Positions 1 through 8,520 are shown, numbered from the stretch's first letter. The stretch is DNA of 64,000 bases from Pseudomonadota bacterium (GCA_020161065.1 JAIUPH010000005.1:124001-188000), one strand, 5' to 3'. Notes: generated from the letters alone by a model not told the origin. A program made the numbers and translations.

Positions 1-169
1 GCGAGCGCACGAACAGCGCGTCGCCGAAGCAGTGGCGCAGCCGCGCCAGCGCGTTGCTGGTGGCCGACTGCGACAGCGCGAGCTGCTGGCCCGCCTCGGT
101 GACCGACCCGGTGCGGTGGATGGCGCACAGCACGCGCAGCAGGTTCAAGTCGAGCTGGCGGAAGTTCAT
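1..169 (-). CDS. LysR-family transcriptional regulator (N-terminal part, cut by window edge)
   Basis: The minus-strand reading frame begins at an ATG at 169 and runs off the left edge after 56 codons. The translation is a typical LysR winged helix-turn-helix: a DLNLLRVL start, then [20 protein letters not shown] and a D-x-LFVRS stretch. This composition resembles the NodD/LeuO-like subgroup. It is transcribed away from the 4-hydroxybenzoyl-CoA-reductase-type operon that begins at 347, so it is the obvious candidate regulator of that operon, sensing an aromatic acid or its CoA thioester. The effector-binding domain lies outside the window, so ligand and activator/repressor role cannot be judged. 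Confidence 0.85.
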   Translation of the reverse strand, partial: MNFRQLDLNLLRVLCAIHRTGSVTEAGQQLALSQSATSNALARLRHCFGDALFVRS

Positions 170-204
170 CGCGAAGGCCCCCACATTCGCCGCACCGATC
201 GGGC

Positions 205-219
205 GGATTGCGACAATCC
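205..219. promoter_or_regulatory. Inverted repeat GGATTG-CGA-CAATCC, candidate LysR box
   Basis: A perfect 6-bp inverted repeat with a 3-bp spacer lies in the 177-bp divergent region between the LysR gene and the aromatic operon. It contains ATTG...CAAT half-sites that recur in the palindrome at 301-316. LysR regulators usually bind one site near their own promoter and a second near the target promoter, which matches this two-site layout. Assignment to this LysR is inference. Confidence 0.45.
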
Positions 220-297
220 ATTCGACGACGGGCGGCGTGCGCGGCTAGATTGGCCCGGCCGCGGTGCCTTCGGGTTGGCGTGGATCAACCCGGCAAT

Positions 298-316
298 GGT
301 ATTGCGGTACCGCAAT
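298..316. promoter_or_regulatory. Overlapping operators: GGTA-N6-TACC (298-311) and 16-bp palindrome (301-316)
   Basis: Positions 301-316 read ATTGCGGTACCGCAAT, a perfect 16-bp palindrome. Overlapping it, 298-311 reads GGTA-TTGCGG-TACC. The same GGTA-N6-TACC pattern occurs at 8466-8479 before the hemerythrin gene and at 10179-10192 before the DUF2249 and GNAT/Rrf2 genes. The site lies about 36 bp upstream of the GTG start of the 2Fe-2S subunit gene. It may serve the LysR regulator, the Rrf2 regulator, or both. Confidence 0.55.
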
Positions 317-346
317 CGTGCTATGGAAAACCCGGAGGGCGTCGTC

Positions 347-820
347 GTGGGCAAGCGGGTGCTGGGTCTGAACGTCAACGGCCGCGCGCACGAGGTGGCC
401 GCCGCCGACGGCGCCTTGCTGATCGACGTGCTGCGCGACACGCTGCAGCTCACCGGCACCAAGCGCGGCTGCGACGGCGGCGAGTGCGGCGCCTGCACCG
501 TGCTGGTCGACGGCCGGCCGCGGCTGGCCTGCTCGACGCTGGCGGTGCAAGTCGAAGGCCGGCGCATCGAAACCGTCGAGGGGCTGGCGCGCCAGGGGCG
601 CTTGTCGGCCGTGCAGCAGGCCTTTCACGAGCAGCTGGGCGCGCAATGCGGCTTCTGCACGCCGGGCATGGTGATGGCCGCCGAAGGGCTGCTGCGCGCC
701 AACCCGCGGCCGACGGTCGACGACATCAAGGCGGCGCTGGCCGGCAACCTGTGCCGCTGTACGGGCTACGTGAAGGTCATCGAGTCGGTGCAGGCGGCCG
801 CGGCGAGGCTGGCCACATGA
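347..820 (+). CDS. hcrC: 4-hydroxybenzoyl-CoA reductase-type [2Fe-2S] subunit
   Basis: Small iron-sulfur subunit of a xanthine-oxidase-family molybdoenzyme (about 157 residues, usual length). It has the N-terminal plant-ferredoxin cluster motif ([10 protein letters not shown], then a fourth Cys in RLAC) and the C-terminal second [2Fe-2S] motif (CGFC...NLCRCTGY). It passes electrons between the FAD subunit and the molybdenum subunit. GTG at 347 is chosen because GGAGG at 334-338 is spaced 8 bp from it. An in-frame ATG at 323 lacks a ribosome-binding site. The stop overlaps the next start (ATGA at 817-820), so the two genes are translationally coupled. The specific enzyme name comes from the diagnostic FAD subunit at 3547, because this subunit alone cannot separate family members. 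Confidence 0.85.
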   Translation: MGKRVLGLNVNGRAHEVAAADGALLIDVLRDTLQLTGTKRGCDGGECGACTVLVDGRPRLACSTLAVQVEGRRIETVEGLARQGRLSAVQQAFHEQLGAQCGFCTPGMVMAAEGLLRANPRPTVDDIKAALAGNLCRCTGYVKVIESVQAAAARLAT

Positions 821-3162
821 AGCCGCGCATGACGCGCCCCGGCGGCATCGGCATCCGCACGCCGCTGATCGACGGCTTCGACAAGGTCACCGGCCGCGCC
901 CGCTACACGGCCGACATCGTGGTGCCGGGCGCGCTGGTCGGCCGCATCCTGCGCAGCCCGCATCCGCATGCGCTGATCGTCTCGATCGACACCGCCGCCG
1001 CGCGCGCGCTGCCCGGCGTGCACGCGGTGTGCACCGGCGACGACACGCCGGTGCCCTTCGGCGTGCTGCCGATCGCCGAGAACGAGTACCCGCTGGCGCG
1101 CGGCAAGGTGCGCTACCGCGGCGACCCGGTGGCGGCTATTGCCGCCGTCGACGAAGCCACCGCCGAGCGCGCGCTGTCGCTGATCGACGTGCAGTACGAA
1201 GTGCTGCCGGCCTACTTCACGACCAAGGCGGCGACGAAGCCCGGCGCCGTCGCGATCCACGACGACAAGCCGAACAACGTGCTGCGCGAGGTGCACGCCG
1301 AGTTCGGCGACGCCGCCGCCGGCTTCGCCGCGGCCGACCTCGTGCGCGAGAAGACCTTCACCTTCGCCGAGGTCAACCACGCGCACCTGGAGCCCAACGC
1401 CACGCTGGCCGAGTACGACGTCGAGCGCGACGGCGTCACGCTGCACACCACCACCCAGGTGCCTTACTACGTGCACCTGAAGGTCGCCGCCTGCCTGCAG
1501 ATCCAGCAGTCGCAGGTGCGCGTGGTCAAGCCCTTCCTCGGCGGCGGCTTCGGCGCGCGCACCGAGTGCCTGCACTTCGAGATCATCGCCGCGCTGCTGG
1601 CGCACAAGGCGCGCGGCGCGGTGCGGCTGCTGCAGACGCGCGAGGAAACCTTCATCGCCCACCGCGGCCGGCCGTGGACGCTGGTCAAGATGAAGATCGG
1701 CTTGATGCGCGACGGCCGCATCACGGCGCTGGCGCTGGAAGCCACGCAGGCCGGCGGCGCCTACGCCGGCTACGGGATCATCACCATCCTCTACACCGGG
1801 GCCTTGATGCACGGCCTCTACGACATCCCGGCGATCAAGCACGACGCCTGGCGCGTCTACACCAACACGCCGCCCTGCGGCGCGCAGCGCGGCCACGGCA
1901 CGGTGGACACGCGCGCCGCCTTCGAGGCGCTGTTGACCGACATGGCCGAAGAACTCGGCCTCGACGCCTTTGCCGTGCGCCAGCAGAACCTGCTGCCGCA
2001 GATTCCCTACCGCACGATGTACGCGCAACAGGTGCTGAGCTATGGCCTGCCCGAGTGCCTGCAAAAGGTGAAGGCGGCCTCGGGCTGGGACCAACGCAAG
2101 GGCCGCATGCCCAAGGGCCGCGGCTTGGGGCTCGCTTGCTCGCACTTCGTCTCCGGCACCTCCACGCCCAAGCATTGGACCGGCGAGCCGCATGCCACGG
2201 TGCAACTGCGGCTGGACTTCGACGGCGGCGTGACGCTGTTCACCGGCGCCGCCGACATCGGGCAAGGCTCCAGCACGATGGCCGCGCAATGCGCCGCCGA
2301 GGTGCTGGACGTGGCCTTGGCGCGCATCCGCGTGATCGCGGCCGACAGCGCCGTCACGCCCAAGGACAACGGCAGCTATTCGTCGCGCGTCACCTTCATG
2401 GTCGGCCGCGCGACGATGGCCGCGGCGCAGGAGCTGAAGGCGCTGCTGGTGAAGGCGGCCGCCGGCCGGCTGAAGGCCGACGAGGCCGACATCGAGGTGC
2501 GCGACGAGGTGTTCGCCGTGCGCGGCGGCGATGCCGGCGCCGGCCTGCCGTGGATCGAGGCGGTGCGCGCGGCCATGGCCGATGGCGGCGCCGTCACGGT
2601 CAAGGGCACCTACACCTGCCCGATCGAGTTCCAGGGCGACAAGAAGATCCGCGGCAGCGCGATCGGCGCGACCATGGGCTTCTGCTACGCGGCGCAGGTG
2701 GTCGAGGCCTCGGTCGACGAGCTGACCGGCAAGGTCACCTCGCACAAGGTGTGGGTGGCCGTCGACGTCGGCCGCGCGCTCAACCCGCTGGCGGTGGAAG
2801 GCCAGGCGCAGGGCGGCGTGTGGATGGGCCTGGGGCAGGCGCTGTCGGAAGCCACCGAATACGACAACGGCCGCATGCTGCACGGCAACCTGCTCGACTA
2901 CCGCGTGCCGACGGTGGTCGAGAGCCCCGACATCGAGGTGATCATCGTCGAGAGCATCGACCCGAACGGACCCTTCGGCGCCAAGGAGGCTTCCGAAGGC
3001 ATGCTCGCCGGCATCCTGCCGGCGCTGCGCGAGGCGGTGCAGGAAGCGGCGGGCGTGCGCTGCGACAGCTTTCCGTTGAGCCCGGACCGCATTGCCGAGC
3101 TGCTGGACGCGAAGGGGGCTGCGGCGGCACGGGCTGCGCGGGCGGTGGAGAAGCAGTTGTGA
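817..3162 (+). CDS. hcrA: 4-hydroxybenzoyl-CoA reductase-type molybdopterin subunit
   Basis: Large catalytic subunit (781 residues) of a xanthine-dehydrogenase-family enzyme, binding the molybdopterin-cytosine-dinucleotide cofactor. Visible family landmarks are GGGFGART near residue 242, CGAQRGHGT near 352, and [10 protein letters not shown] near 719, where Glu724 is the expected active-site base next to molybdenum. In the 4-hydroxybenzoyl-CoA reductase group this subunit removes the para-hydroxyl of the CoA-bound ring. The AYxCSFR signature of form I CO dehydrogenase is absent, which argues against coxL. The neighbouring CoA ligase and four-Cys FAD subunit support the 4-hydroxybenzoyl-CoA assignment. 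A related aryl-CoA dehydroxylase or dehydrogenase remains possible. Start at the ATGA overlap with the upstream gene. Confidence 0.82.
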   Translation: MKPRMTRPGGIGIRTPLIDGFDKVTGRARYTADIVVPGALVGRILRSPHPHALIVSIDTAAARALPGVHAVCTGDDTPVPFGVLPIAENEYPLARGKVRYRGDPVAAIAAVDEATAERALSLIDVQYEVLPAYFTTKAATKPGAVAIHDDKPNNVLREVHAEFGDAAAGFAAADLVREKTFTFAEVNHAHLEPNATLAEYDVERDGVTLHTTTQVPYYVHLKVAACLQIQQSQVRVVKPFLGGGFGARTECLHFEIIAALLAHKARGAVRLLQTREETFIAHRGRPWTLVKMKIGLMRDGRITALALEATQAGGAYAGYGIITILYTGALMHGLYDIPAIKHDAWRVYTNTPPCGAQRGHGTVDTRAAFEALLTDMAEELGLDAFAVRQQNLLPQIPYRTMYAQQVLSYGLPECLQKVKAASGWDQRKGRMPKGRGLGLACSHFVSGTSTPKHWTGEPHATVQLRLDFDGGVTLFTGAADIGQGSSTMAAQCAAEVLDVALARIRVIAADSAVTPKDNGSYSSRVTFMVGRATMAAAQELKALLVKAAAGRLKADEADIEVRDEVFAVRGGDAGAGLPWIEAVRAAMADGGAVTVKGTYTCPIEFQGDKKIRGSAIGATMGFCYAAQVVEASVDELTGKVTSHKVWVAVDVGRALNPLAVEGQAQGGVWMGLGQALSEATEYDNGRMLHGNLLDYRVPTVVESPDIEVIIVESIDPNGPFGAKEASEGMLAGILPALREAVQEAAGVRCDSFPLSPDRIAELLDAKGAAAARAARAVEKQL

Positions 3163-3241
3163 AGCGGCGGCTTGGCGCGGTGGATGCAGTGTTGGCTGTC
3201 GGTTGCGTGATGCCGTTCGCCGCTTATGGCTTTTCGGCGCA

Positions 3242-3478
3242 TCGCGGCAGGCGGCATCCGCCAGGGGCTCATGCTGTGGCGGTCGGCGCTGCGCGCCGAC
3301 TGCGCTGCGATGCTCGCGCCGGGGTCGCGCCGCATAACTCACTACGCTCACTCCGTTCGCTGCGCTCGGACAGATGCGGCGAGTCAGTTCACGACGCGCG
3401 CGCTGCGCGCGCGCCGACCCCGGCGCTGCGCTTCTCGCCGCCCCAGAAATCGCCCCCGGCGGATGCCGCCTGCCGCGA
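3242..3478. mobile_element. 237-bp non-coding element with perfect 21-bp terminal inverted repeats (MITE-like)
   Basis: The 384-bp gap between the Mo and FAD subunit genes holds no credible gene. Positions 3242-3262 and 3458-3478 are exact reverse complements (21 of 21), and the match continues imperfectly for about 20 more bases inward. Inside are two GC hairpins with TGC loops (3282-3300 and 3396-3414) and an AT-richer stretch, 3330-3390, unlike the flanking genes. No transposase and no clear target-site duplication are seen. This is consistent with a miniature inverted-repeat element or large REP/BIME-like element inserted into the operon. It could form a long hairpin in the transcript and change the ratio of upstream to downstream subunits. 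Confidence 0.65.
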
Positions 3479-3546
3479 AGTCCATCGGTCGTGGTGTGCG
3501 GGGTTCGAACACGTTCTTGCTCGCGTCGCGCGGTGGAGTCGCTGAC

Positions 3547-4533
3547 GTGAACGCCTTGCACGAAGTGCGCGTCGTGCGCCCGGCCACCATCGACGAAGCC
3601 GCACGCGCATTGGCCGAGAACGGCGCGCAGGCGCTGGCCGGCGGCACCGACTTGTTGCCCAACCTGCGACGTGGCCTGGGCGCGCCGCGGGCGCTGGTCG
3701 ACTTGACGGCGGTGGACGGGCTGGGCTCGCTGACGGTGCAAGCCGACGGCAGCCTGCGCGCGGGCGCGGCGGTCACGCTGGCGACGCTGGCCGCCGATGC
3801 CGCGGTGCGCGCCGGCTGGCCGGCGCTGGCCGTTGCGGCGGGGCTGGTGGCCGGGCCGACGCACCGCGAGGCGGCCACGCTGGGCGGCAACCTGTGCCAG
3901 GACACGCGCTGCGTGTTCTACAACCAGAGCGAGTGGTGGCGCGCCGGCAACGGCTATTGCCTCAAATACCTTGGCAGCCAGTGCCACGTGGTCGTCAAGA
4001 GCGACCGCTGCTACGCCACCTACCATGGCGACGTGGCGCCGGCGCTGATCGTGCTGGACGCGGTGGCCGAAGTCGCCGGCCCCGGTGGCCCGCGCACGCT
4101 GCCGCTGGCGGCGCTGTTCGTCGAAGATGGCGCGCAGCGCCTGGCGCTGCAGCCCGGCGAATGGCTGACCGCCGTCCTCGTGCCGCCGGCCGCCGGCTGG
4201 CGCGCCGACTACGCCAAGGCCCGCGTGCGCGACGCGGTGGACTTCGCGCTGGCCGGCGCCGCAGTCGCGCTGCGCCGCGACCGCAACCGCGACGGCGACC
4301 GGCTGGCCGGCTTGCGCGTGGCCATCACCGGCACCAACTCGGCGCCGCTGGCGGTGGCCACCGCCGGCCTCGTCGGCCGTGCCTGGAATGCCGATGCCGC
4401 GGCCGCGCTGGCGCAGTCGGTGCAGGCCAGCGCCAACGTGCTGGCCACCACCGTCGCGCCGGTGAAGTACCGCCGCCGCATGCTGCAGGCGCTGGTGCGC
4501 CGGCTCGTCGACGAATTGTGGGCGCGGGGCTGA
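3547..4533 (+). CDS. hcrB: 4-hydroxybenzoyl-CoA reductase-type FAD/[4Fe-4S] subunit
   Basis: FAD-binding medium subunit (328 residues) of the molybdoenzyme. The FAD site shows LAGGTDLLPNL near residue 30 and TLGGNLCQDTRC near 111. After this comes a Cys-rich insertion with Cys122, Cys138, Cys146 and Cys155. That is the arrangement of the extra [4Fe-4S] cluster of Thauera aromatica HcrB, which is absent from ordinary xanthine or CO dehydrogenases. This is the strongest evidence for the enzyme class. Electrons enter here, from reduced ferredoxin in the characterised systems. GTG start at 3547 with GGAG upstream. The gene is separated from hcrA by the inverted-repeat element. The characterised enzyme is oxygen-sensitive, so expression under low oxygen is expected. 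Confidence 0.85.
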   Translation: MNALHEVRVVRPATIDEAARALAENGAQALAGGTDLLPNLRRGLGAPRALVDLTAVDGLGSLTVQADGSLRAGAAVTLATLAADAAVRAGWPALAVAAGLVAGPTHREAATLGGNLCQDTRCVFYNQSEWWRAGNGYCLKYLGSQCHVVVKSDRCYATYHGDVAPALIVLDAVAEVAGPGGPRTLPLAALFVEDGAQRLALQPGEWLTAVLVPPAAGWRADYAKARVRDAVDFALAGAAVALRRDRNRDGDRLAGLRVAITGTNSAPLAVATAGLVGRAWNADAAAALAQSVQASANVLATTVAPVKYRRRMLQALVRRLVDELWARG

Positions 4534-4552
4534 CGGCGAAGGAGAGGGCGGC

Positions 4553-6127
4553 ATGACCAGCATCGAGCGCCGTGAGCCGGGTGAACCGTATGAGCCGGGC
4601 CAGCCGTGCCAGCCGGGCCAGCCGTGCCAGCCGCACGAGCCGCGCGAGCCATTCACGGCCGCGGCCGACGGCCTCATCAACGCCGCGGCGCTGCTGCTGC
4701 AAGGCCACGACGACCGCCGCGTCGCGCTGGTCTGCGGCGACCATTGGCTCACCCGCGGCGAGCTGCGCGAGCGCGTCGCCCGCGCGGCGGCGGTCTGGCG
4801 CGCGCTCGGGCTGGAGCGCGGCCACCGCGTCGCCATCAAGCTGCCCGATGGGCTGGACTGGGTGGTCGCCTTCCTCGGCACGCTGTGGGCCGGCGGCACC
4901 GCGGTGGCCGTCAATCCCAAGGTGCCGGCGGCCGAGTGGCGCCACATCCTGGACGAAGCGGGCTTCAGCGTGATCGTCGCCGAGGACGCCGACGACACGC
5001 CGCCGCCCTGGCGCGACAAGCTGGTGCTGGCGGCCGACGGGCGGCGCGCGGTGGCGGCGGCCAGCCCGCAGGCGCCGCGGCTGGTCGACCCCGAGACGCC
5101 GGCGTTCTGGGTGCATTCGTCGGGCACCTCGGGCCGGCCGAAGGCGGTGGTGCATGCCCACCGCTTCGCGCGCGAGGTCGATCGCATCTCGCGCGAGCGG
5201 CTGGGCATCACGCCGGAAGACCGGCTGTTCGCCAGCTCGCGGCTGTTCTTCTCGTACCCGCAGACCAACGCGCTGTGGGCCGGGCTGAAGCTGGGCGCCA
5301 CGGTGGTGCTGGACCCGCAGTGGCCCACCGCGCCGGGCGTGGCCGCCACCGTCGCCGCGGCGCGGCCGACGGTGCTGTTCAGCGTGCCTTCGTTGTACCG
5401 GCTGATGCTGCACGAAGGCCTGGCGCCGGGGCTGGCCGCGGCCGGCGTGCGGCTGTGCGTGTCGGCCGGCGAAGCCTTGCCGCCCAGCCTGCGCGCGGCC
5501 TGGCGCGCGCAGACCGGGCTGCCGATGATCGACGGCTACGGCGCCTCGGAAACCATGGTGCTGGTGCTCACCGGCGGCGATGGCGACGACGGCCTGCAGC
5601 CGTCGCCCGGCGTGCGCCTGCAGCCGCTGGACGTGCAGGCCGCCGCCGAAGGCCGGCCGACGCGCTTGCGCATCCACGTCGGCACGCAGGCGCTCGGCTA
5701 CCTCGACCGGCCGGCGGCGCAGGCCGACAGCTTCCGCGACGGCGCGTTCTGCCCGGCCGACCTCTTCGTCGCCACCGCCGGCGGCGGCTGGCGCTTCGCC
5801 GGGCGCGAAGACACGCTGCTGAAGATCAGCGGCCGCTGGGTCGACCTCAACGACCTGGAAGAGCGCCTGGGCGCCGGGCTGCCCGGCCTGCTGGAAGGCG
5901 CCGCCGTGCGCGTGGCCGATGCCGACGGCATCGACGCGCTGGCCTATTGCTTCGTCGCTTGCGACGGGCAGCGGGCCGCCGTCGAACAAGCGCTGCGCGC
6001 GCGCGCCGGCACGCTGCCGCACCACCAGCGGCCGCGCTGGCTGCAGCCGGTGGCGGCCATTCCGCGCACCGCCACCGGCAAGCTGCTGCGCCGCCAGCTG
6101 GCGCAAGCCGTGGAGCCGCAGGCATGA
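4553..6127 (+). CDS. Benzoate/4-hydroxybenzoate-CoA ligase family protein
   Basis: AMP-forming acyl-CoA synthetase of the benzoate-CoA ligase family (524 residues). It has the P-loop motif HSSGTSGRPK near residue 188, the DGYGASET adenylate motif, the hinge region LKISGRWVD, and the C-terminal catalytic Lys (TATGK, about 510). It should activate an aromatic acid to its CoA thioester, the substrate of the reductase encoded upstream, so 4-hydroxybenzoate is the best guess. The ATG at 4553 follows AAGGAGAG. Unusually, the first 33 residues form a Glu/Pro/Gln-rich repeat (EPGQP- and QPCQP-like units) encoded by imperfect 15-bp repeats at 4573-4650. This is not part of the fold and is probably a disordered extension. 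Confidence 0.85.
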   Translation: MTSIERREPGEPYEPGQPCQPGQPCQPHEPREPFTAAADGLINAAALLLQGHDDRRVALVCGDHWLTRGELRERVARAAAVWRALGLERGHRVAIKLPDGLDWVVAFLGTLWAGGTAVAVNPKVPAAEWRHILDEAGFSVIVAEDADDTPPPWRDKLVLAADGRRAVAAASPQAPRLVDPETPAFWVHSSGTSGRPKAVVHAHRFAREVDRISRERLGITPEDRLFASSRLFFSYPQTNALWAGLKLGATVVLDPQWPTAPGVAATVAAARPTVLFSVPSLYRLMLHEGLAPGLAAAGVRLCVSAGEALPPSLRAAWRAQTGLPMIDGYGASETMVLVLTGGDGDDGLQPSPGVRLQPLDVQAAAEGRPTRLRIHVGTQALGYLDRPAAQADSFRDGAFCPADLFVATAGGGWRFAGREDTLLKISGRWVDLNDLEERLGAGLPGLLEGAAVRVADADGIDALAYCFVACDGQRAAVEQALRARAGTLPHHQRPRWLQPVAAIPRTATGKLLRRQLAQAVEPQA

Positions 6128-6870
6128 CGCTGGCGAACCAACTGGCCGTCGTCACCGGCGCCGCCTCCGGCATCGGCCGCGCCACCGCCGCGGCGCTGGC
6201 GGCGCAGCGCGCCAGGGTCATCGTCGCCGACATCAACGCAACCGCCGGCGAGCAGGCCGCGGCCGAGTTGCGCGCCGCCGGCCACGCGGCCGATTTCCTG
6301 GCGGTGGACCTGACCGACGGCGACTCGATCGCCGCCTTCGCCGATGCCGTGCAGCAGCGCCACGGCGCGGTGGACGTGCTGGTCAACGCGGCCGGCTGGG
6401 GCCGCACGGCGCCGTTCTGGGACGGCACGCCGCCGTTCTGGCACCAGGTGGTGGCGCTGAACTTCGTCGGCCCCGTGACGCTGACCAAGGCGCTGCTGCC
6501 GGCGATGCTGGAGCGCGCGCACGGCAAGATCGTCAACGTGGCCAGCGACGCCGGCCGCGTGGGCAGCCTGGGCGAAGCGGTGTACGCCGGCGCCAAGGGC
6601 GGGCTGATCGCGTTCACCAAGGCGCTGGCGCGCGAGACGGCGCGCTACCGCGTCAACGTCAACTGCGTCTGCCCGGGGCCGACCGACACGCCGCTGATGG
6701 CCGCCGTGCCGGAGAAGGTGAAGGACGCGCTGGTCAAGGCCATCCCGCTGCGCCGCCTGGGCCGCCCGCAGGAGGTGGCCGAGGCCATCGTGTTCTTCGC
6801 CGGTCCGCAGTCCGACTACATAACGGGCCAGGTGTTGAGCGTCAACGGCGGCCTGACGATGGTGGGCTGA
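6124..6870 (+). CDS. SDR-family dehydrogenase, BadH-like (2-hydroxycyclohexanecarboxyl-CoA dehydrogenase type)
   Basis: Classical short-chain dehydrogenase (248 residues). It has the cofactor motif TGAASGIG at residues 11-18, NAAG, a catalytic Tyr154-x3-Lys158 (YAGAK) and a CPGPTDTPL segment. Its overall pattern resembles BadH of Rhodopseudomonas palustris, which oxidises a 2-hydroxy-cyclohexanecarboxyl-CoA intermediate. It would therefore act on a hydroxyacyl-CoA. It overlaps the ligase gene by the ATGA at 6124-6127 and closes the operon. Other SDR substrates are possible. No benzoyl-CoA reductase genes lie in this window, so the rest of the pathway must be elsewhere. Confidence 0.75.
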   Translation: MTLANQLAVVTGAASGIGRATAAALAAQRARVIVADINATAGEQAAAELRAAGHAADFLAVDLTDGDSIAAFADAVQQRHGAVDVLVNAAGWGRTAPFWDGTPPFWHQVVALNFVGPVTLTKALLPAMLERAHGKIVNVASDAGRVGSLGEAVYAGAKGGLIAFTKALARETARYRVNVNCVCPGPTDTPLMAAVPEKVKDALVKAIPLRRLGRPQEVAEAIVFFAGPQSDYITGQVLSVNGGLTMVG

Positions 6871-6880
6871 ACGCCCACGC

Positions 6881-7909
6881 TCAGACCGCGCGCCGGAACG
6901 CCAGCCGCGGCGAGTTGCCGAAGCCGCAGGCCAGCAGAAAGCCCAGCAGCGCGGTGTCGGCCAGCGGCACGGCGGTCTCGACCACTTCCACCCGCAAGGC
7001 GCCGAGGTTGCCGAACAGCTGCGCCATCAGCGCGCGGCCGACGCCGCGCTGCGCATAGGCGGCGTCGACGCCCAGCGTGTCGATCACGGCCACCGGCTCG
7101 GCGCGGCCGAAGTCGCCGAGGTCGGCGCGCGCCATCAGGTAGCCGACCACCGTGCCGTCGCAATGCGCGGCCAGCGAGACGCGGATCGAACGGTCGCGCA
7201 CCGCCTCGCCGAGCCGCGCCGAGAGGTACTCGCGGCGGTCGCGGCCGATGTTGGCGCGGTCGATGCGCACGATGGCGTCGAGGTCGGCGGCCGTCATCGC
7301 GCGCACGTCGGCGCCGTGGGGCGTGTGGCGTTCCTGGTCGTTGGCTTCGTCGCGGCCGAAGTCGATCTCGTGGCCCGGGCCGTCGCCCGCGTCGATCGAC
7401 AGCGGGCCGTCGCGCTCGGCGTACAGGCGGTTGCCGTCGACGCGGCTTTCCACCACCAGCGTGGGCGCCAGCTCGAAGCCCAGGCTGGCCAGCCAGCCGA
7501 GCATGCCGCTGCGCGTCCAGGCCGAGAGCGTGCGGATCTCGGTGGCGCCATGGCGGTCGGCCCAGCGCAGCAGCGCGTCGAACAACTCGCGCCCGACGCC
7601 GCGGCGGCCGAACTCGCGGCGCAGGCCCACCAGCTCGATGCGCAGCGCCGGCGCGCGGCGGCCGAACTCGCCCACCACCAGCCGGCCCAGCAGGTGGCCG
7701 ACGAGGCGATCGCCCTGCACCGCGGCGAACTGCGCATGCAGCAGCGGCTGGCCCTGGGCGCTGCGCAGCCGGCGCTCGACGTAGTCGCGCCGGCTGCGGC
7801 CTTCGATCGCGGCGTCGATCGCGACCACGGCGTCGAGGTCCGACGGCTGCAGGGCACGGATGTGGACGGCAACGGCATCGTCGGTGGGCGCGGGCATCGG
7901 CAAAGACAT
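6881..7909 (-). CDS. Tandem GNAT N-acetyltransferase
   Basis: The 342-residue protein holds two GNAT domains. The first (about residues 15-150) has acetyl-CoA motif A as RRGVGRELFDAL. The second (about 200-335) has AQRGVGRALMAQL. The linker is acidic and hydrophilic. Both halves start with a similar pattern (DLDAVVAID / DLDAIVRID) and contain SRRDYVERRL / DRREYLSARL, so this is an internal duplication. The acceptor is unknown. It lies just downstream of the hemerythrin gene on the same strand and ends tail-to-tail with the aromatic operon. A second GNAT at 10242 shares the same opening pattern (DLPAVVALD), suggesting a local acetylation function tied to this stress/aromatic block. Confidence 0.8.
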   Translation of the reverse strand: MSLPMPAPTDDAVAVHIRALQPSDLDAVVAIDAAIEGRSRRDYVERRLRSAQGQPLLHAQFAAVQGDRLVGHLLGRLVVGEFGRRAPALRIELVGLRREFGRRGVGRELFDALLRWADRHGATEIRTLSAWTRSGMLGWLASLGFELAPTLVVESRVDGNRLYAERDGPLSIDAGDGPGHEIDFGRDEANDQERHTPHGADVRAMTAADLDAIVRIDRANIGRDRREYLSARLGEAVRDRSIRVSLAAHCDGTVVGYLMARADLGDFGRAEPVAVIDTLGVDAAYAQRGVGRALMAQLFGNLGALRVEVVETAVPLADTALLGFLLACGFGNSPRLAFRRAV

Positions 7910-7982
7910 CGCGGGGCTCCGTGAAGAAGGCTTTTTGGGGGCGAAGGCGGCGGCCGGCGGGGCTGGGTCAGGCGCTGCCGGC

Positions 7983-8462
7983 TCAGGCGTCGGCGGTGTA
8001 GGTGAAGGCGAGCTGGCGGTCGGTCTCGTCGTCGAGCAGGTCGTCGAGCAGCGGCAGCAGCGCCATCGTCTCCTTCTGGATGTGCGCCACCTGGCGCTCG
8101 ACCAGTTCGCCGGCCAGGCGCTGCAGCGCGGCGCGCTGCGCGGCGCCCAGCGTGCCGGCCACCAGCAGCGCCGCCAGCGGCTGCAACTCGGCGGCCACGG
8201 CGCGCAGCGTGTCGTGCTCTTCGGTCAGCAGCTGCGCCAGTTCGGCGTCGCCGGCGTCGGCCATGCGCGGGAACAGCTCGGCTTCCTCGAAGCCGAAGTG
8301 GTGCCCGATCTCGTGCGCCAGCTGGCGCTGCAGCGGCGCGGCCAGCGCCTGCAGCGCGCCCAGGTCGCCGCCGGCCAGCGCGTGGCCCACGCGGTCGAGC
8401 AAGGCGATGCTGCTGCGGTGCTCGTCGTCGAGCAGCCGGGACACTTGGCATTGGAAGCTCAT
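7983..8462 (-). CDS. Hemerythrin-domain (HHE) protein
   Basis: A single-domain hemerythrin-like protein of 159 residues. Candidate di-iron ligands fall in the expected helices: His15 (DEHR), His50/His54/His55 with Glu59/Glu60 (HEIGHHFGFEE), His83 (EEHD), and His127 with Glu131 (HIQKE). Such proteins bind O2 or NO, or protect and repair iron centres, in the cytoplasm. The start codon is preceded within 4 bp by the GGTA-N6-TACC operator, so expression is probably repressor-controlled. Its neighbours (NnrS-like membrane protein, DUF2249 protein, Rrf2 regulator) make an NO/oxygen response role likely. Confidence 0.85.
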   Translation of the reverse strand: MSFQCQVSRLLDDEHRSSIALLDRVGHALAGGDLGALQALAAPLQRQLAHEIGHHFGFEEAELFPRMADAGDAELAQLLTEEHDTLRAVAAELQPLAALLVAGTLGAAQRAALQRLAGELVERQVAHIQKETMALLPLLDDLLDDETDRQLAFTYTADA

Positions 8463-8465
8463 ATT

Positions 8466-8479
8466 GGTAGTCTAGTACC
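8466..8479. promoter_or_regulatory. GGTA-N6-TACC operator before the hemerythrin gene
   Basis: GGTA-GTCTAG-TACC lies immediately upstream of the hemerythrin ATG (8462, minus strand). On the minus strand an AT-rich TATCTATTT stretch just upstream could be the -10 element, placing the operator over the transcription start. This is a typical repressor position. The motif is shared with 298-311 and 10179-10192. Confidence 0.55.
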
Positions 8480-8520
8480 GAAATAGATAAATGCAAGCCG
8501 GCGCGGCAGGCCTGGGCGCT

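Noticed and set aside
817-3162. Aerobic CO dehydrogenase large subunit (coxL)
   Set aside because: The AYxCSFR active-site signature is missing, and the partner FAD subunit carries the four-Cys insert of 4-hydroxybenzoyl-CoA reductase.
766-5349. 1527-codon open frame on the minus strand across the hcr operon
   Set aside because: It is antisense to four well-supported genes, has low-complexity His/Arg/Val-rich translation and no domain. It is an effect of high GC in the third codon position. Many similar long antisense frames across the window were left out for the same reason.
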